Shown piece after piece: positions 54,611 to 63,944 of a DNA stretch of 64,000 bases. Each line of letters opens with the position of its first letter. Position 1 is the first letter of the stretch. Source of the stretch: Indiicoccus explosivorum (GTDB lineage: Bacteria; Bacillota; Bacilli; Bacillales_A; Planococcaceae). The notes beneath the pieces were generated by a model. That model did not search any database and had not been told where the DNA came from. It saw nothing but the letters and a program-made list of their open reading frames with translations. The DNA lies in assembly GCF_002167005.1 (NCBI RefSeq), contig NZ_NHTN01000016.1, positions 62,001 to 126,000 on the forward strand. Direction: 5' to 3'. The translations under genes and the position numbers were made by a program.

Positions 54611-57011
54611 TCACATCTTCCTTTCTTGTCAGCCGCAGCCGGATCATCCCGATAATTGCTACCGCGGCGATGCCGAGGACAGTGATTTCGAACAGTGTAT
54701 CAAATCCCCGGTAATCCACGAGGATGACGTTGACGATATTGCCGCCTGCGGCTTCCGTGTAAACCGTTTCCTTATAATATTCGGATATCGACGGAAGTGC
54801 TTTCTGGGCTTGTGCACTGAAAGCGACCAGCGACATAGTGACTCCGACACCGAGCGCGACCAGTGCATTGCCGAACCGGAACTTCATCCGTTCTTCGTGG
54901 CGGCTGAGCTGCGGCAGGTGATAAAAGGCGAGCAGGAACAGGGCGACCGAAATCGTCTCGATAACAAGCTGTGTCAGCGCAAGATCCGGAGCCCGGAAAA
55001 TGACGAAGAACAAGGCGACAGTATAGCCGACCGCGCCAAGCGAAATGATTGCCGTCAGTCTCGACTTCGCCATAAGGATCGTCACGGTCGCCGCGACGAG
55101 GACGATTCCGAGAATGACTTCATACGCTCGGATAGGAGCAGTTCCCGTCAAGTCGAACTCGAACGCATCCGACACACCGAGCGTTCCGAGTGTGATCAGG
55201 ATCAGGAACCCGAACATGTAAACGAGATAGTTCCGGATGAACCCGGTCATATATAAGCCGGAGAGGCGGTTCATGCCTGCATCGCTCAAATAGATGAGTG
55301 AATCATACAGGCCATTCAGCGAATATGTGTGCGAAAAGACATCATATATCCGCTGCCACTTCCGCAGGGTCCAGTACATCAGACCGCCGACCGCATAAAT
55401 GCCTAACGTCATGAAAAACTCCGGCTGAAGCCCATGCCAGGCAGAGACGTGGACATCGATCTCTCCCGGTGCATTGTACAGGAACGGCTGGATGGCCAGA
55501 ACTGCCGGTTTGATGAACCAGACCGCAAGCAAATTCGGGATGAAGAACAAAATGACGACCAATGCCGCCATGACAGCTGGGGAAATCAGCATTCCGAACG
55601 GAGCTTCATGCGCGGATTTGGGCAAGAGCTCCGGTTTATGTTCGCCTGCGAATGTATGGAATACAAAATAAAAGCTGTAAATGAACGTGAAGACACTGCC
55701 GATCCAAGCAATGACCGGGAAAAGGATGCCCCATGTCTCAAATGAAAAAAGATCGAACTCGGTCAGCGACAGCATTGCCCTCAAAAACATTTCCTTGCTC
55801 AAGAAGCCGCTGAATGGAGGCAATCCGGCCATTGATAATGAGCCGATGACCGCCAGCGTGAAACTGACCGGCATAATTCCCATCAGACCGCCGAGCTTCC
55901 GGATGTCCCGTGTCCCGGTTTCGTGATCGATGATGCCCGTCACCATGAACAGACTCCCTTTGAACATCGCATGGTTGATCAAATGAAAGATGGCTGCGAA
56001 AGCTGCGTACTTGAAAACCGTACTTTCCGCTCCATCGACATGGAATGCCACCGATGCCACTCCGAGCAGCGACATAATGAGGCCGAGCTGGGAGACAGTC
56101 GAAAACGCCAGGATCCCTTTCAAATCCCGCTGCTTCAGCGCGAAAAAGGAAGCCCACGTCATGGTCAGGAGGCCGATACCGGTGACCAGCCAAATCCAGA
56201 CAGGTGAGACAGCGAAGATCGGCGTGAACCGGGCGACCACATACAAGCCGGCTTTGACCATCGTCGCGGAATGGAGGTAGGCACTGACCGGTGTCGGTGC
56301 TTCCATGGCATCCGGCAGCCAGATGTAAAACGGCAGCTGTGCGGATTTCGTGAATGCACCCAGCAAAATTAAAATGAGTGACCATACAAACAAATCATGG
56401 TTAGCGATTTCCGGTGCCTGCGCAATCAATTCCCGTATGGAATATGTACCGCCCATTAGATAGAGAAGAATGAATCCTCCGAGCATCATCAGCCCGCCGA
56501 AAACGGTGATCAGCATCGATTTCATCGCGCCGAATCGAGATCGGTCCCGCGTATACCAGTAGCCGATCAGCAGGAAAGATGAAATGGACGTCAGCTCCCA
56601 GAACAAATAGAGGGAAATAAGGTGGTCAGATTGGACGACCCCGAGCATCGCACTCATGAAAATCAGCAAATATACATAGAAGTTATGCAGCTGCTCACGG
56701 TTCTTATCCAAATAGAAAATGGAGTAGAGGACGACGAGCGAGCCGATGCCGGTGATCAGCAAAGAAAACAGCAGACTCAATCCGTCCAGATAAGAACTGA
56801 TGGCGATATCAAGGGAGGGGATCCAGCTGAATGATGAAGTGACCGTTTCCCCGGCAGCCGATCCCGGCAGGAACGCTGCATAATACGCCACTAAGAACAA
56901 AGGCGCGGCAAGCACGAACCAGCCGGTATGGATTTGAGGAAGTTTTTTAAACAGAATCGGAATAAAAAATGCCAGGACAATAGGCAGAAAAACAAAAAAC
57001 ACAGGTGTCAA
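54597..57011 (-). CDS. mrpA: MrpA, Na+/H+ antiporter large subunit
   Basis: 804 residues, about 20 helices, homologous to NuoL with an extra C-terminal NuoJ-like domain. Conserved LFWELTSISSFLLIGYW, PFYIWLPDAMEAPTPVSAYL and HSATMVKAGLY. Start TTG 57011 behind AAGGAGG, which gives the usual N-terminus; the frame is open to 57152 but that stretch has no family similarity and overlaps the yufK upstream region. First gene of the minus-strand operon that exports Na+ for pH and salt tolerance. I see no convincing promoter: TATACT (57052-57057, minus strand) lacks a good -35. Confidence 0.95.
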   Translation of the reverse strand: MTPVFFVFLPIVLAFFIPILFKKLPQIHTGWFVLAAPLFLVAYYAAFLPGSAAGETVTSSFSWIPSLDIAISSYLDGLSLLFSLLITGIGSLVVLYSIFYLDKNREQLHNFYVYLLIFMSAMLGVVQSDHLISLYLFWELTSISSFLLIGYWYTRDRSRFGAMKSMLITVFGGLMMLGGFILLYLMGGTYSIRELIAQAPEIANHDLFVWSLILILLGAFTKSAQLPFYIWLPDAMEAPTPVSAYLHSATMVKAGLYVVARFTPIFAVSPVWIWLVTGIGLLTMTWASFFALKQRDLKGILAFSTVSQLGLIMSLLGVASVAFHVDGAESTVFKYAAFAAIFHLINHAMFKGSLFMVTGIIDHETGTRDIRKLGGLMGIMPVSFTLAVIGSLSMAGLPPFSGFLSKEMFLRAMLSLTEFDLFSFETWGILFPVIAWIGSVFTFIYSFYFVFHTFAGEHKPELLPKSAHEAPFGMLISPAVMAALVVILFFIPNLLAVWFIKPAVLAIQPFLYNAPGEIDVHVSAWHGLQPEFFMTLGIYAVGGLMYWTLRKWQRIYDVFSHTYSLNGLYDSLIYLSDAGMNRLSGLYMTGFIRNYLVYMFGFLILITLGTLGVSDAFEFDLTGTAPIRAYEVILGIVLVAATVTILMAKSRLTAIISLGAVGYTVALFFVIFRAPDLALTQLVIETISVALFLLAFYHLPQLSRHEERMKFRFGNALVALGVGVTMSLVAFSAQAQKALPSISEYYKETVYTEAAGGNIVNVILVDYRGFDTLFEITVLGIAAVAIIGMIRLRLTRKEDVNEKQ

Positions 57012-57164
57012 TAGAATCCTCCTTCCCTTCTGTAGAACGCGTAACAAAAAAAGTATAACGTAAAAAAGAGCGCTTTGCATTGCTGGCACGCTAAAGGACT
57101 TGAATGAAAGCGATTTGTGGCGATATAGTGGATAAGCATCGGATAGTGACATAGGAGATAAAAG

Positions 57165-57731
57165 ATGAAAAACCCTTATTTGTACGGATATATGCCATTC
57201 ATCACGATTTTACTGTATAGCCTGACATTCGGTGTTTTCGCGGTCACGGAAACGCTGGAGCTGCTGAAAAAGGTGGGACTCTATACCGGGATGCGGGAGT
57301 TTTTGTCCGATATTCAGCTCCGGCTCTTTTTGCTGATCATATGCAGCCTCGCTGTCTTCATGCTGCTGGCAGCGCTGAAACTGATGGCCGAAACCATCCA
57401 TAGTCTGAGTCTCCTGTTTTTCATGCGGGACCACGAAACTGTTCAGGTGAATCCGGGAGGAGCAGGGTTGATTATCCCTTTCATCGGAGCGCTCATTTCT
57501 GTCGCTGCTGTCGGTTCGTGGAGTCTGCTGCTGGCTTCTTTTTTCATCAGTCTGTTCATTTATTTCGTCTTCACTGTATATCGATTCAGTCCGGCATTGG
57601 GAGCGGCCGGGACAGCTGGAGTGCTTCTGTTCGAAATTCTTGCATGGAGCCTGTTCTGTGCCCTGGTGATTTATGCAGCGCTGCGGATATACAATGGTCT
57701 CGTGAACAGCCTTCCTTTCCTGGAATCATGA
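57165..57731 (+). CDS. yufK: YufK family membrane protein (DUF5366)
   Basis: 188 residues with about five hydrophobic segments: TLELLKKVGLYTGMREFLSD lies between helices one and two, and VQVNPGGAGLIIPFIGALIS precedes helix four. ATAGGAG precedes the ATG. Divergent from mrpA. Conserved beside mrp and pbpD in Bacillales; function unknown. Confidence 0.78.
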   Translation: MKNPYLYGYMPFITILLYSLTFGVFAVTETLELLKKVGLYTGMREFLSDIQLRLFLLIICSLAVFMLLAALKLMAETIHSLSLLFFMRDHETVQVNPGGAGLIIPFIGALISVAAVGSWSLLLASFFISLFIYFVFTVYRFSPALGAAGTAGVLLFEILAWSLFCALVIYAALRIYNGLVNSLPFLES

Positions 57732-57741
57732 TCTCCGCCTA

Positions 57742-57773
57742 AAAAAGCCCGTCTGTGAGCAGACAGGCTTTTT
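57742..57773 (+). terminator. Terminator after yufK
   Basis: AAAAAGCC (57742-57749) pairs with GGCTTTTT (57766-57773), with an inner GTCTG/CAGAC stem. Confidence 0.88.
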
Positions 57774-57799
57774 ATCGTTATAATGATGAATCAAAATCT

Positions 57800-57822
57800 G
57801 TCCGCCGGAGTGATTTCTTCAG
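57800..57822. repeat. Short remnant of the 18.3-kb repeat
   Basis: GTCCGCCGGAGTGATTTCTT then CAG matches 18337-18360 except for one gap and two changes; the 15-base core AGTGATTTCTTCAG plus G context is identical over 14 bases. It lies between the yufK terminator and the end of pbpD. Confidence 0.45.
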
Positions 57823-57833
57823 GCAACGCAGGG

Positions 57834-59681
57834 CTAGTATCGGACTGGCTTTAGGACTTCGGAAAAAATGGCCATCTGAAGTTCTTGCCTTTCCAGGCGC
57901 TGAAGGTTTTCAGGTGTGTCTGTGCCGACCCAGACTGCTGCCGTATACCGGTCATTCAGTCCGGCAATCCAGTAATCATGAAAATTATTTGTCGTCCCTG
58001 TTTTTGCGCCTGTATAGGATGTCGACTCCATGACAGATGCAGCAGTGCCGCTTTTCACAGTCTCAGCGAGCATGATGCGGATTTTCCGGACTGTTTCCGG
58101 ATGCCAGACTGCAAGTTCATGCTCCGGCCATTCGTACAGAACTTCGCCGGTTCTGGACTTCACACTCCGGATGCTGCGTGGCGGCCGGTAAAATCCATCG
58201 ATGAATGACGTATAAGCCCCCGCGAGCTCATAAGGGGTGACGCCGCGCTCCAGGCCGCCGATCGATGACGCAGGTCCCTTGTCGCTGGAAGTGAGATAGG
58301 CGAAGCCGAACGGTTCCAGGTAATTGAAAACTTTTTCAGCTCCTATTGAATGAAACAGTCGGAGCGCTGGCGTGTTATAACTGTTCCGGAAAGCTTCCAG
58401 AAGTGTAACCTCTCCATACCAGGCGTCGCCGTAATTGTCCGGACAAAATCCATCGGCACAATATGGACCGCCGCTGACTTTCGAAGAGAGGGGAAGGCGC
58501 GTTTCCTCGAACAGCGGAGCGTAGACGGCCAGCGGTTTGAAAGCGGACGCCGGCGGCCGAATGGCCTGATAGGCGCGGTTGAACCCGGCTTCTTGATATT
58601 GGGATCCGCCGGCTATGGCGGCAACTTCCCGCAGATCATTGCTCACGGCCACCGCGGCGCCCTCAACGTGATGAGGTGCTGTATGCCGGCGGACCGCTGC
58701 TGCCACTTGCTCTTGTTTCACCGGCTGCATGGCCGTCTCGATTACTGCGCCACGGGAAAGTGTATCCGAAACGGCGAGATCCAGCGCTTTTTGGGCGGCC
58801 GCCCGTTTCTGGGCCGATCCAGATCTGAGCTGTTCAGAAAATCCTTCTGCCTCGCTGATCAGCTGCCGTAATTCATTGAGCACAAAAGAGGCATAGGCTG
58901 GGGCGTCCGTCTTTTTAGTTTTGACATTCAGTACGATCGACTGGGCAGCCAGCGCGTTCCTTTTTTCCTCAGTAATCGGCATCGCTTCCAGCAGCCTTTC
59001 CTGCCGCTCTTTTGTAGCGCTGAAGTTCTTCAGGGGATCATACAGGGAAGGGTTATTCGGAATAGCCGCAATAAAAGCCATTTCCGCTTCATTAAGATCT
59101 GCAAGCGGTCGGCTGAAGTAGTACAGACTGGCAGCACCGATTCCATACACACCATTTGAAAAATACATCTCATTTAAATAAGCTTCAAAAATCTCATCTT
59201 TGGACATACTGCTCTCCAAGCTCCGCGCGAGAAAAAGCTCTTCCGCTTTCCGTTCATAGGTTTTTTCGGAAGTCAGGTAACGCATCCGCGCCAGCTGCTG
59301 TGTAATGGTGCTGGCCCCTTCGCTCATTCCGCCGCGTTCCGCGTTCGCCGCAATGGCCCGCAGAATTCCGCCCGCGTCAAATCCGATGTGATCATAAAAA
59401 TCCGCATCTTCATTCGCAATGAACAGCCGGCGGATGAAAACGGGGATATCGCCCAAGGGCAAGGGTGAGCGGAATTGGGTATAGTCTTCGTGGAAGACTT
59501 CGCCGTGGGCATCCAGGAAAACAATCGGCTCCGGATAGCGGACGGGGAGTGCCTGCAGATTCTCACGGACGGCAGCATTCATCCGCCGGGCTTCCGCCGC
59601 CTGCTGGCTGATGCTGATGAACAGGACAGACAGGGAAGCGAACATGACGAAAAGGAGAAGAAAACCGATCCCTCGTTTCAA
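57834..59681 (-). CDS. pbpD: Class A penicillin-binding protein (PbpD type)
   Basis: 615 residues; one N-terminal membrane anchor (about 5-25). Glycosyltransferase family 51 domain with IANEDADFYDHIGFD (catalytic Glu91) and GASTITQQLAR. Transpeptidase domain with SxxK at Ser379-Lys382 (SAFK), SxN at 434-436 (SYN) and KTG at 560-562 (GAKTGTT). It polymerises and cross-links peptidoglycan at the cell surface. TTG start behind GGGGGAG. Next to yuxJ as in B. subtilis. Confidence 0.92.
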   Translation of the reverse strand: MKRGIGFLLLFVMFASLSVLFISISQQAAEARRMNAAVRENLQALPVRYPEPIVFLDAHGEVFHEDYTQFRSPLPLGDIPVFIRRLFIANEDADFYDHIGFDAGGILRAIAANAERGGMSEGASTITQQLARMRYLTSEKTYERKAEELFLARSLESSMSKDEIFEAYLNEMYFSNGVYGIGAASLYYFSRPLADLNEAEMAFIAAIPNNPSLYDPLKNFSATKERQERLLEAMPITEEKRNALAAQSIVLNVKTKKTDAPAYASFVLNELRQLISEAEGFSEQLRSGSAQKRAAAQKALDLAVSDTLSRGAVIETAMQPVKQEQVAAAVRRHTAPHHVEGAAVAVSNDLREVAAIAGGSQYQEAGFNRAYQAIRPPASAFKPLAVYAPLFEETRLPLSSKVSGGPYCADGFCPDNYGDAWYGEVTLLEAFRNSYNTPALRLFHSIGAEKVFNYLEPFGFAYLTSSDKGPASSIGGLERGVTPYELAGAYTSFIDGFYRPPRSIRSVKSRTGEVLYEWPEHELAVWHPETVRKIRIMLAETVKSGTAASVMESTSYTGAKTGTTNNFHDYWIAGLNDRYTAAVWVGTDTPENLQRLERQELQMAIFSEVLKPVRY

Positions 59682-59739
59682 TGATACTCCCCCATTCGGT
59701 AAATACTATAAGAATACCACAGTGGCGAAGGGTTCGGAA

Positions 59740-60969
59740 TCACTCTTTCAGCAGTTCCTGCTCCAGCAGCACGTCCTCAAAATCCTGATCCGGCTGTTTC
59801 ACCGTGAACCGCAGAAATACGAAAGCTAAAACAAACAGGGAGCCGGTTACGAGAAAGACGGAAGAAATGCCGATCAGCCCGCTGACAAAACCGCCGAACA
59901 CCGGCCCGATGATATTGCCGAGGAAACGGAAACTGGTGTTGTAGCCCATGACTTCGCCTTGAATATCGATGGGTGCTTCGCGGCGCATGAGAGCGGTCGT
60001 CGTGGGAATCATACCGCCCACAGCTATGCCATAAAGGAAACGGAGGATGATAAGCTGCCACAGTTCAGTAACGAAAGCCTGAGGGATGATAAAGCAGCAG
60101 GCGAGGACCAGAAGGATGCTTAGCACTTTTTCGTAGCCGATGGAATCTCCAATCCGGCCCCAGCGTCTGGCGAACAGCAGGTTGCCGACCCCGGTGGCGC
60201 TGAATGTGACGCCGGCAAGAAGCGCGACGTCTTCCGCCGCCGTCAGCTCCGCGACATAGAGTGAAAGGAGGGGCTGGATGCTGAAATTGCCGATTTGAAT
60301 GAGCGCACTGATGATCATGACATTGATCATCAGCCGGTGATGCAGAATTCCCTGGAAGACCGTTCCTCTTTTATAAATATGGGAACCGTGATCTTTGGTT
60401 CGTTTCCGTTCTTTTACTCCGGTCAGAACAAGGAGGGAAGCCGAAGCGATGGCGCACGCTGTCAGGATGAACGTGTACTGGAAGCCGACTGTATCGGCTA
60501 GGAGACCGCCGAGCACGGGCCCGAACAGCGTGCCTGTCACACTGCCCATCTGAAGCGTGCCAAGCGTCCGTCCTGCTGATTCCTTCGGTGTCTGTGAAGA
60601 AATGAAAGCGAGGGAAGTCGGGATGAATCCGGTGACTATGCCCATAAAAAGACGGAGGAGGAACAATTCATAAACTGTATCCGTAAAGCCCATCAGGAAA
60701 ATACTCATGGCGATCCCCATCGCCGTGAAAACAAGAATCGGTTTGTATCCATACTTATCAGCGATCCTGCCCCAAACGGGGGACATGATCAGCGCGGCAA
60801 CGAATGTGACACCGAAAACAAGCCCCGACCACCGCTGGACGAAGTCATCCGAATGATTGCCGAATGTCTCGATATATAAGGAAAGGAAGGGCATGATCAT
60901 AGTGGCGCTTCCGGCTACCAGGAAATTCGCGATCCACATGATAACGAAGTTCTTTTTTTGATTGTCCAA
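59740..60969 (-). CDS. yuxJ: MFS transporter YuxJ, probable drug efflux
   Basis: 409 residues, 12 predicted helices, major facilitator superfamily. The motif A region WGRIADKYGYKP is repeated in the second half as WGRIGDSIGYEK; GSVTGTLFGPVLGGLLAD is motif C, typical of proton/drug antiporters. TTG start, weak ribosome-binding site. Substrate unknown. pbpD lies 58 bases downstream on the same strand. Confidence 0.85.
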   Translation of the reverse strand: MDNQKKNFVIMWIANFLVAGSATMIMPFLSLYIETFGNHSDDFVQRWSGLVFGVTFVAALIMSPVWGRIADKYGYKPILVFTAMGIAMSIFLMGFTDTVYELFLLRLFMGIVTGFIPTSLAFISSQTPKESAGRTLGTLQMGSVTGTLFGPVLGGLLADTVGFQYTFILTACAIASASLLVLTGVKERKRTKDHGSHIYKRGTVFQGILHHRLMINVMIISALIQIGNFSIQPLLSLYVAELTAAEDVALLAGVTFSATGVGNLLFARRWGRIGDSIGYEKVLSILLVLACCFIIPQAFVTELWQLIILRFLYGIAVGGMIPTTTALMRREAPIDIQGEVMGYNTSFRFLGNIIGPVFGGFVSGLIGISSVFLVTGSLFVLAFVFLRFTVKQPDQDFEDVLLEQELLKE

Positions 60970-61006
60970 CTGAAACGCCCCATTCTGAAAATCCGATGAT
61001 GATTTT

Positions 61007-61035
61007 ATTATATAATAGTTCGGTACCCGAAAAAA
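61007..61035 (-). promoter_or_regulatory. yuxJ promoter region with an inverted repeat
   Basis: On the minus strand a -10 TATAAT (61007-61012); the -35 region at 61030-61035 is only TTTTTT. Between them 61019-61031 is TTCGG-TAC-CCGAA, a possible operator for an unlinked regulator. Confidence 0.35.
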
Positions 61036-61127
61036 GAACGAGGGGCCGAAACTGAATTAATCGGACAAGTATGATAAACTTGAGCAGGAAAAAAGATCAG
61101 TCCGCTATCGAAAAGGAGAGATTATGA

Positions 61128-61721
61128 ATGGCATATCCACAGTTGACGAATGACGTGGCGCCGAATGAAGCGCTTGTGACAATGAATACGACAAAAGGTC
61201 CGGTCAAAATCAAACTGTTTCCGGAGTACGCACCGAAAACAGTCGAAAATTTCCTGACCCATGCAGAGAACGGTTATTATGACGGAATTATCTTCCATCG
61301 GGTGATTGATGGGTTCATGGTCCAGGGCGGCGACCCGACCGGAACCGGGATGGGCGGCGAAAGCATTTATGGAAGCACGTTCGAAGATGAATTCTCCAGA
61401 GAACTGTTCAATTTCCGCGGAGCGCTGTCCATGGCGAATGCAGGTCCCGGGACGAACGGGAGCCAGTTTTTTATTGTCCAGAATGCCGATCTGAGCCCGG
61501 GAATCGACCGGCAGATGCAGCAGGCGGGGTATCCGTCCGAAGTCGTGGAAGCTTACAAAGAACGCGGAGGCACCCCGCACCTGGACCACCGCCATACCGT
61601 GTTCGGCCAAGTGATCGAAGGGATGGATACCGTCGATGCAATCGCTTCGGCTGAAACGAATGCCCAGGATAAGCCCCGCGAAGAAATCAAGATCGAATCG
61701 ATCGACATCCACCAAAAATAA
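61128..61721 (+). CDS. ppiB: Peptidyl-prolyl cis-trans isomerase (cyclophilin, PpiB)
   Basis: 197 residues, cytoplasmic. Cyclophilin signatures GIIFHRVIDGFMVQGGDP, GALSMANAGPGTNGSQFFI and HTVFGQVIEGMD. About 50 residues longer than B. subtilis PpiB because of an insertion around SPGIDRQMQQAGYPSEVVE, a form also found in staphylococci and relatives. AAAGGAGAG precedes the ATG. Confidence 0.95.
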   Translation: MAYPQLTNDVAPNEALVTMNTTKGPVKIKLFPEYAPKTVENFLTHAENGYYDGIIFHRVIDGFMVQGGDPTGTGMGGESIYGSTFEDEFSRELFNFRGALSMANAGPGTNGSQFFIVQNADLSPGIDRQMQQAGYPSEVVEAYKERGGTPHLDHRHTVFGQVIEGMDTVDAIASAETNAQDKPREEIKIESIDIHQK

Positions 61722-61739
61722 AAACGGGAAGTGTAAAGA

Positions 61740-61949
61740 ATGGATTGGACAATTCTCATGCCGTTTCTGTATTTTCCGGAAGATAAGTCGGAATATATAC
61801 CGGCGGCCATTGAGTTCGTGCTGATCATGGTCATCGCTGTCCTTGCGTTTCGCTGGATTTTGAAAAAATCGAAGCGTGAAGAGGAAAAGACGAAAGAGAT
61901 CGAAGACCGCATCATGCGGGAACGAAAGAACCGGAAACCGCCTGAATGA
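61740..61949 (+). CDS. Small membrane protein, function unknown
   Basis: 69 residues: one hydrophobic helix (about 21-41, AAIEFVLIMVIAVLAFRWIL) and a highly charged cytoplasmic tail (KKSKREEEKTKEIEDRIMRE). GGGAAG precedes the ATG, 18 bases after ppiB, so it is probably in the same transcript. The last codons form the left arm of the terminator. Family not recognised. Confidence 0.7.
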   Translation: MDWTILMPFLYFPEDKSEYIPAAIEFVLIMVIAVLAFRWILKKSKREEEKTKEIEDRIMRERKNRKPPE

Positions 61950-61965
61950 GCGGTTTCCGGTTCTT
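61927..61965 (+). terminator. Terminator overlapping the end of the small membrane gene
   Basis: AGAACCGGAAACCGC (61927-61941) pairs with GCGGTTTCCGGTTCT (61950-61964) around the stop codon, then TTTT. Confidence 0.93.
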
Positions 61966-62021
61966 TTTCATGAGCCGAGGTATGTCTTTGGCCGCCATTC
62001 CTGCGGCTTCAGCAGTTATTG

Positions 62022-63188
62022 TCATTTGCTTAATGCGCGGACAATCCGGCTGACTCCGTCCTGGAGCACGGAAGGAGGGCAGGCGATATTCATCCGGAGA
62101 AAGCCTTCACCGCCCGGTCCGTATTTCGTGCCGGGTTCGAGGGCGACTTTTCCGATCTTCAGCAGTCTGTCCATCGCTTCTTTTTCAGAATAGCCGAGGC
62201 CGCGGATATCGATCCACAGCAAATAAGTAGCCTCCGGATACGGAATCCGGATACCGGGGAGACTGTCGGTCAATTCCCGAATCGCTGTGTCGATGTTTTC
62301 GGTTAGGGTGCTCTTCAATCCATCCAGCCACGGTCCGCCCTCACTGTAGGCGGCGCGCATCGCTTCCGCTCCGAGAGCGCTGATAAAGTAACTGCCGTGG
62401 GCGGTCATATAATCCTGCAGCCGCTGCCGTTTATCAGCATCCGGCACAATGACGGCCGATGCCTGAAGTGCTGCCAGGTTGAATGTTTTGGTCGGCGCAA
62501 TGCACGTGATGATCCGTCCCGCATCTTTTCCGGCAACGGAGACAGCTGGGAGGTGGCGGTTCGGTTCGTGCACGAGGTCCGCATGGATTTCATCGGAAAT
62601 GATCAGCACATCGTGTTCCGCGCAAAGCCGGATCATCTCCTTCAGTTCCTCTCCGCTCCAGCTTTTGCCGCCCGGGTTATGGGGATTGCATAAAATGAAC
62701 ACGTCCGCATCCCGCAGGACGTTTGCGAACTCATCGAAATTCATGGAATAAACCCCATTCTGCTCTGTCAGCGGACAGAAAAGGACTTCCCGGTTCAGTT
62801 TCTCCGGCAGACTGAAAAAGGGAGGATAAACCGGTGGTGTGACGGCCACTTTGCTGCCAGGTTCCGTAAATGTCTCCAGGATATCCGCTATGGCCGGGAT
62901 CACTCCATGTCTGAACAGCAGCCATTCCTTCTCCACTTTCCAGCCATGGCGGTCCGCGAGCCATCCCGCGACGGAAGAGCGGAGTTCCTCGCCTTCATAT
63001 GTATAGCCGAAAATAGGATGTTCAAGCCGCCGTTTCAGCGCATCGGTCACTGCTTGCGGAATAGGGAAATCCATGTCGGCCACCCACATCGGCAAGATTC
63101 CGGATGCATCTTCGATTCCATATACTTCCGTCAACATATCCCATTTTACTGAATTGGTGTTTCTGCGGTCATAGGACACTGTGAACAT
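62022..63188 (-). CDS. patB: PatB, PLP-dependent C-S lyase (cystathionine beta-lyase)
   Basis: 388 residues, MalY/PatB subgroup of aminotransferase fold type I. MWVADMDFPIPQAV, HGVIPAIADIL, ILCNPHNPGGKSWS, ISDEIHADLVH and the PLP lysine in APTKTFNLAALQAS are diagnostic. Cleaves cystathionine or cysteine to release pyruvate and ammonia. Start ATG 63188; TTG 63194 is an alternative. GGGAGATGG lies upstream. Divergent from yugE. Confidence 0.92.
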   Translation of the reverse strand: MFTVSYDRRNTNSVKWDMLTEVYGIEDASGILPMWVADMDFPIPQAVTDALKRRLEHPIFGYTYEGEELRSSVAGWLADRHGWKVEKEWLLFRHGVIPAIADILETFTEPGSKVAVTPPVYPPFFSLPEKLNREVLFCPLTEQNGVYSMNFDEFANVLRDADVFILCNPHNPGGKSWSGEELKEMIRLCAEHDVLIISDEIHADLVHEPNRHLPAVSVAGKDAGRIITCIAPTKTFNLAALQASAVIVPDADKRQRLQDYMTAHGSYFISALGAEAMRAAYSEGGPWLDGLKSTLTENIDTAIRELTDSLPGIRIPYPEATYLLWIDIRGLGYSEKEAMDRLLKIGKVALEPGTKYGPGGEGFLRMNIACPPSVLQDGVSRIVRALSK

Positions 63189-63267
63189 CGTCAACCATCT
63201 CCCTCTTTCCTTTTTTTGTTTCTATGCTATTATAGCTGTTGACGACGGAAAGTTGTAAGGTGAGGAA

Positions 63268-63528
63268 ATGGAAACAGTGGAAATGAACAGAAAAGCCAGC
63301 GAACTTCTGAGTATCTGGGATCCGTATGATTTCGGGAGTGGGAAATACGGGGCGGAAATAACAGAAGTCCTGGCCGCCTTGCAGGGAATTGACGATCCGA
63401 CCGATTTGGCAAAAAGCATACAGCTCATTTACGAGTCATTCCATGAACAATGGATTCCGATCGAGAAGTGCGTGGAAATTTCGTATAAACTCCTAGCGGT
63501 CAAATTCGAAGCGAAACGCATCATTTGA
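63268..63528 (+). CDS. yugE: YugE family protein (DUF1871)
   Basis: 86 residues, all-helical and soluble, of the DUF1871 family: LLSIWDPYDFGSGKYGAEI and IQLIYESFHEQWIPIEKC. AAGGTGAGG precedes the ATG. Function unknown. In B. subtilis it also lies next to patB. Confidence 0.85.
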   Translation: METVEMNRKASELLSIWDPYDFGSGKYGAEITEVLAALQGIDDPTDLAKSIQLIYESFHEQWIPIEKCVEISYKLLAVKFEAKRII

Positions 63529-63586
63529 CTGACTGAAAAAGAGATTGGGTAGCCAATGGCCATCTGTTTCACTCCGGATACGCTCG

Positions 63587-63944
63587 CCTGCTCCTGCGCA
63601 AGCTCGTCGCATGAAAACACCTGCTCCTGCGCAAGCTCGTCGCAAACAGCCCTGGCAGTATCTTTGCCGGGGCTGCTCGCAGGCGTCTCACAGGATCCGT
63701 CCCTTCACATCGGCTGGCGGTTTTGCGGCGATCCTGCCTGTACAGAGGCTAGGAATCCGGATGTTTCACGGAAACTGTCCCGGTCAGCCACTGACTTCAG
63801 CTTTTCAGAGAATTCTAGTAAGCATGGAACAGAAGGGGCCAATCAGTCATCGCCTGTTCTCTTCAGAAAAAGGCGACGGAAAGAAAAGGGGGAGGAAGTC
63901 CGGCCAAGGACCGCCTGCTCCTGCGCAGCTCTGCTGCTCGTCGC
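63587..63944. repeat. GC-rich short repeats in the terminal non-coding region (63529-64000)
   Basis: A 25-bp unit starting CCTGCTCCTGCGCAAGCTCG occurs exactly at 63587-63611 and 63620-63644 (33-bp period) and again with an internal insertion at 63914-63944. No gene is convincing here; an open frame at 63556-63990 has repeat-driven Ser/Cys content and no ribosome-binding site. A GGAGGGGAG at the very end may be the ribosome-binding site of a gene beyond the window. Confidence 0.6.

Noticed and set aside
57012-57152. N-terminal extension of MrpA
   Set aside because: AAGGAGG plus TTG at 57011 gives the normal MrpA start; the extra 47 codons have no family match.
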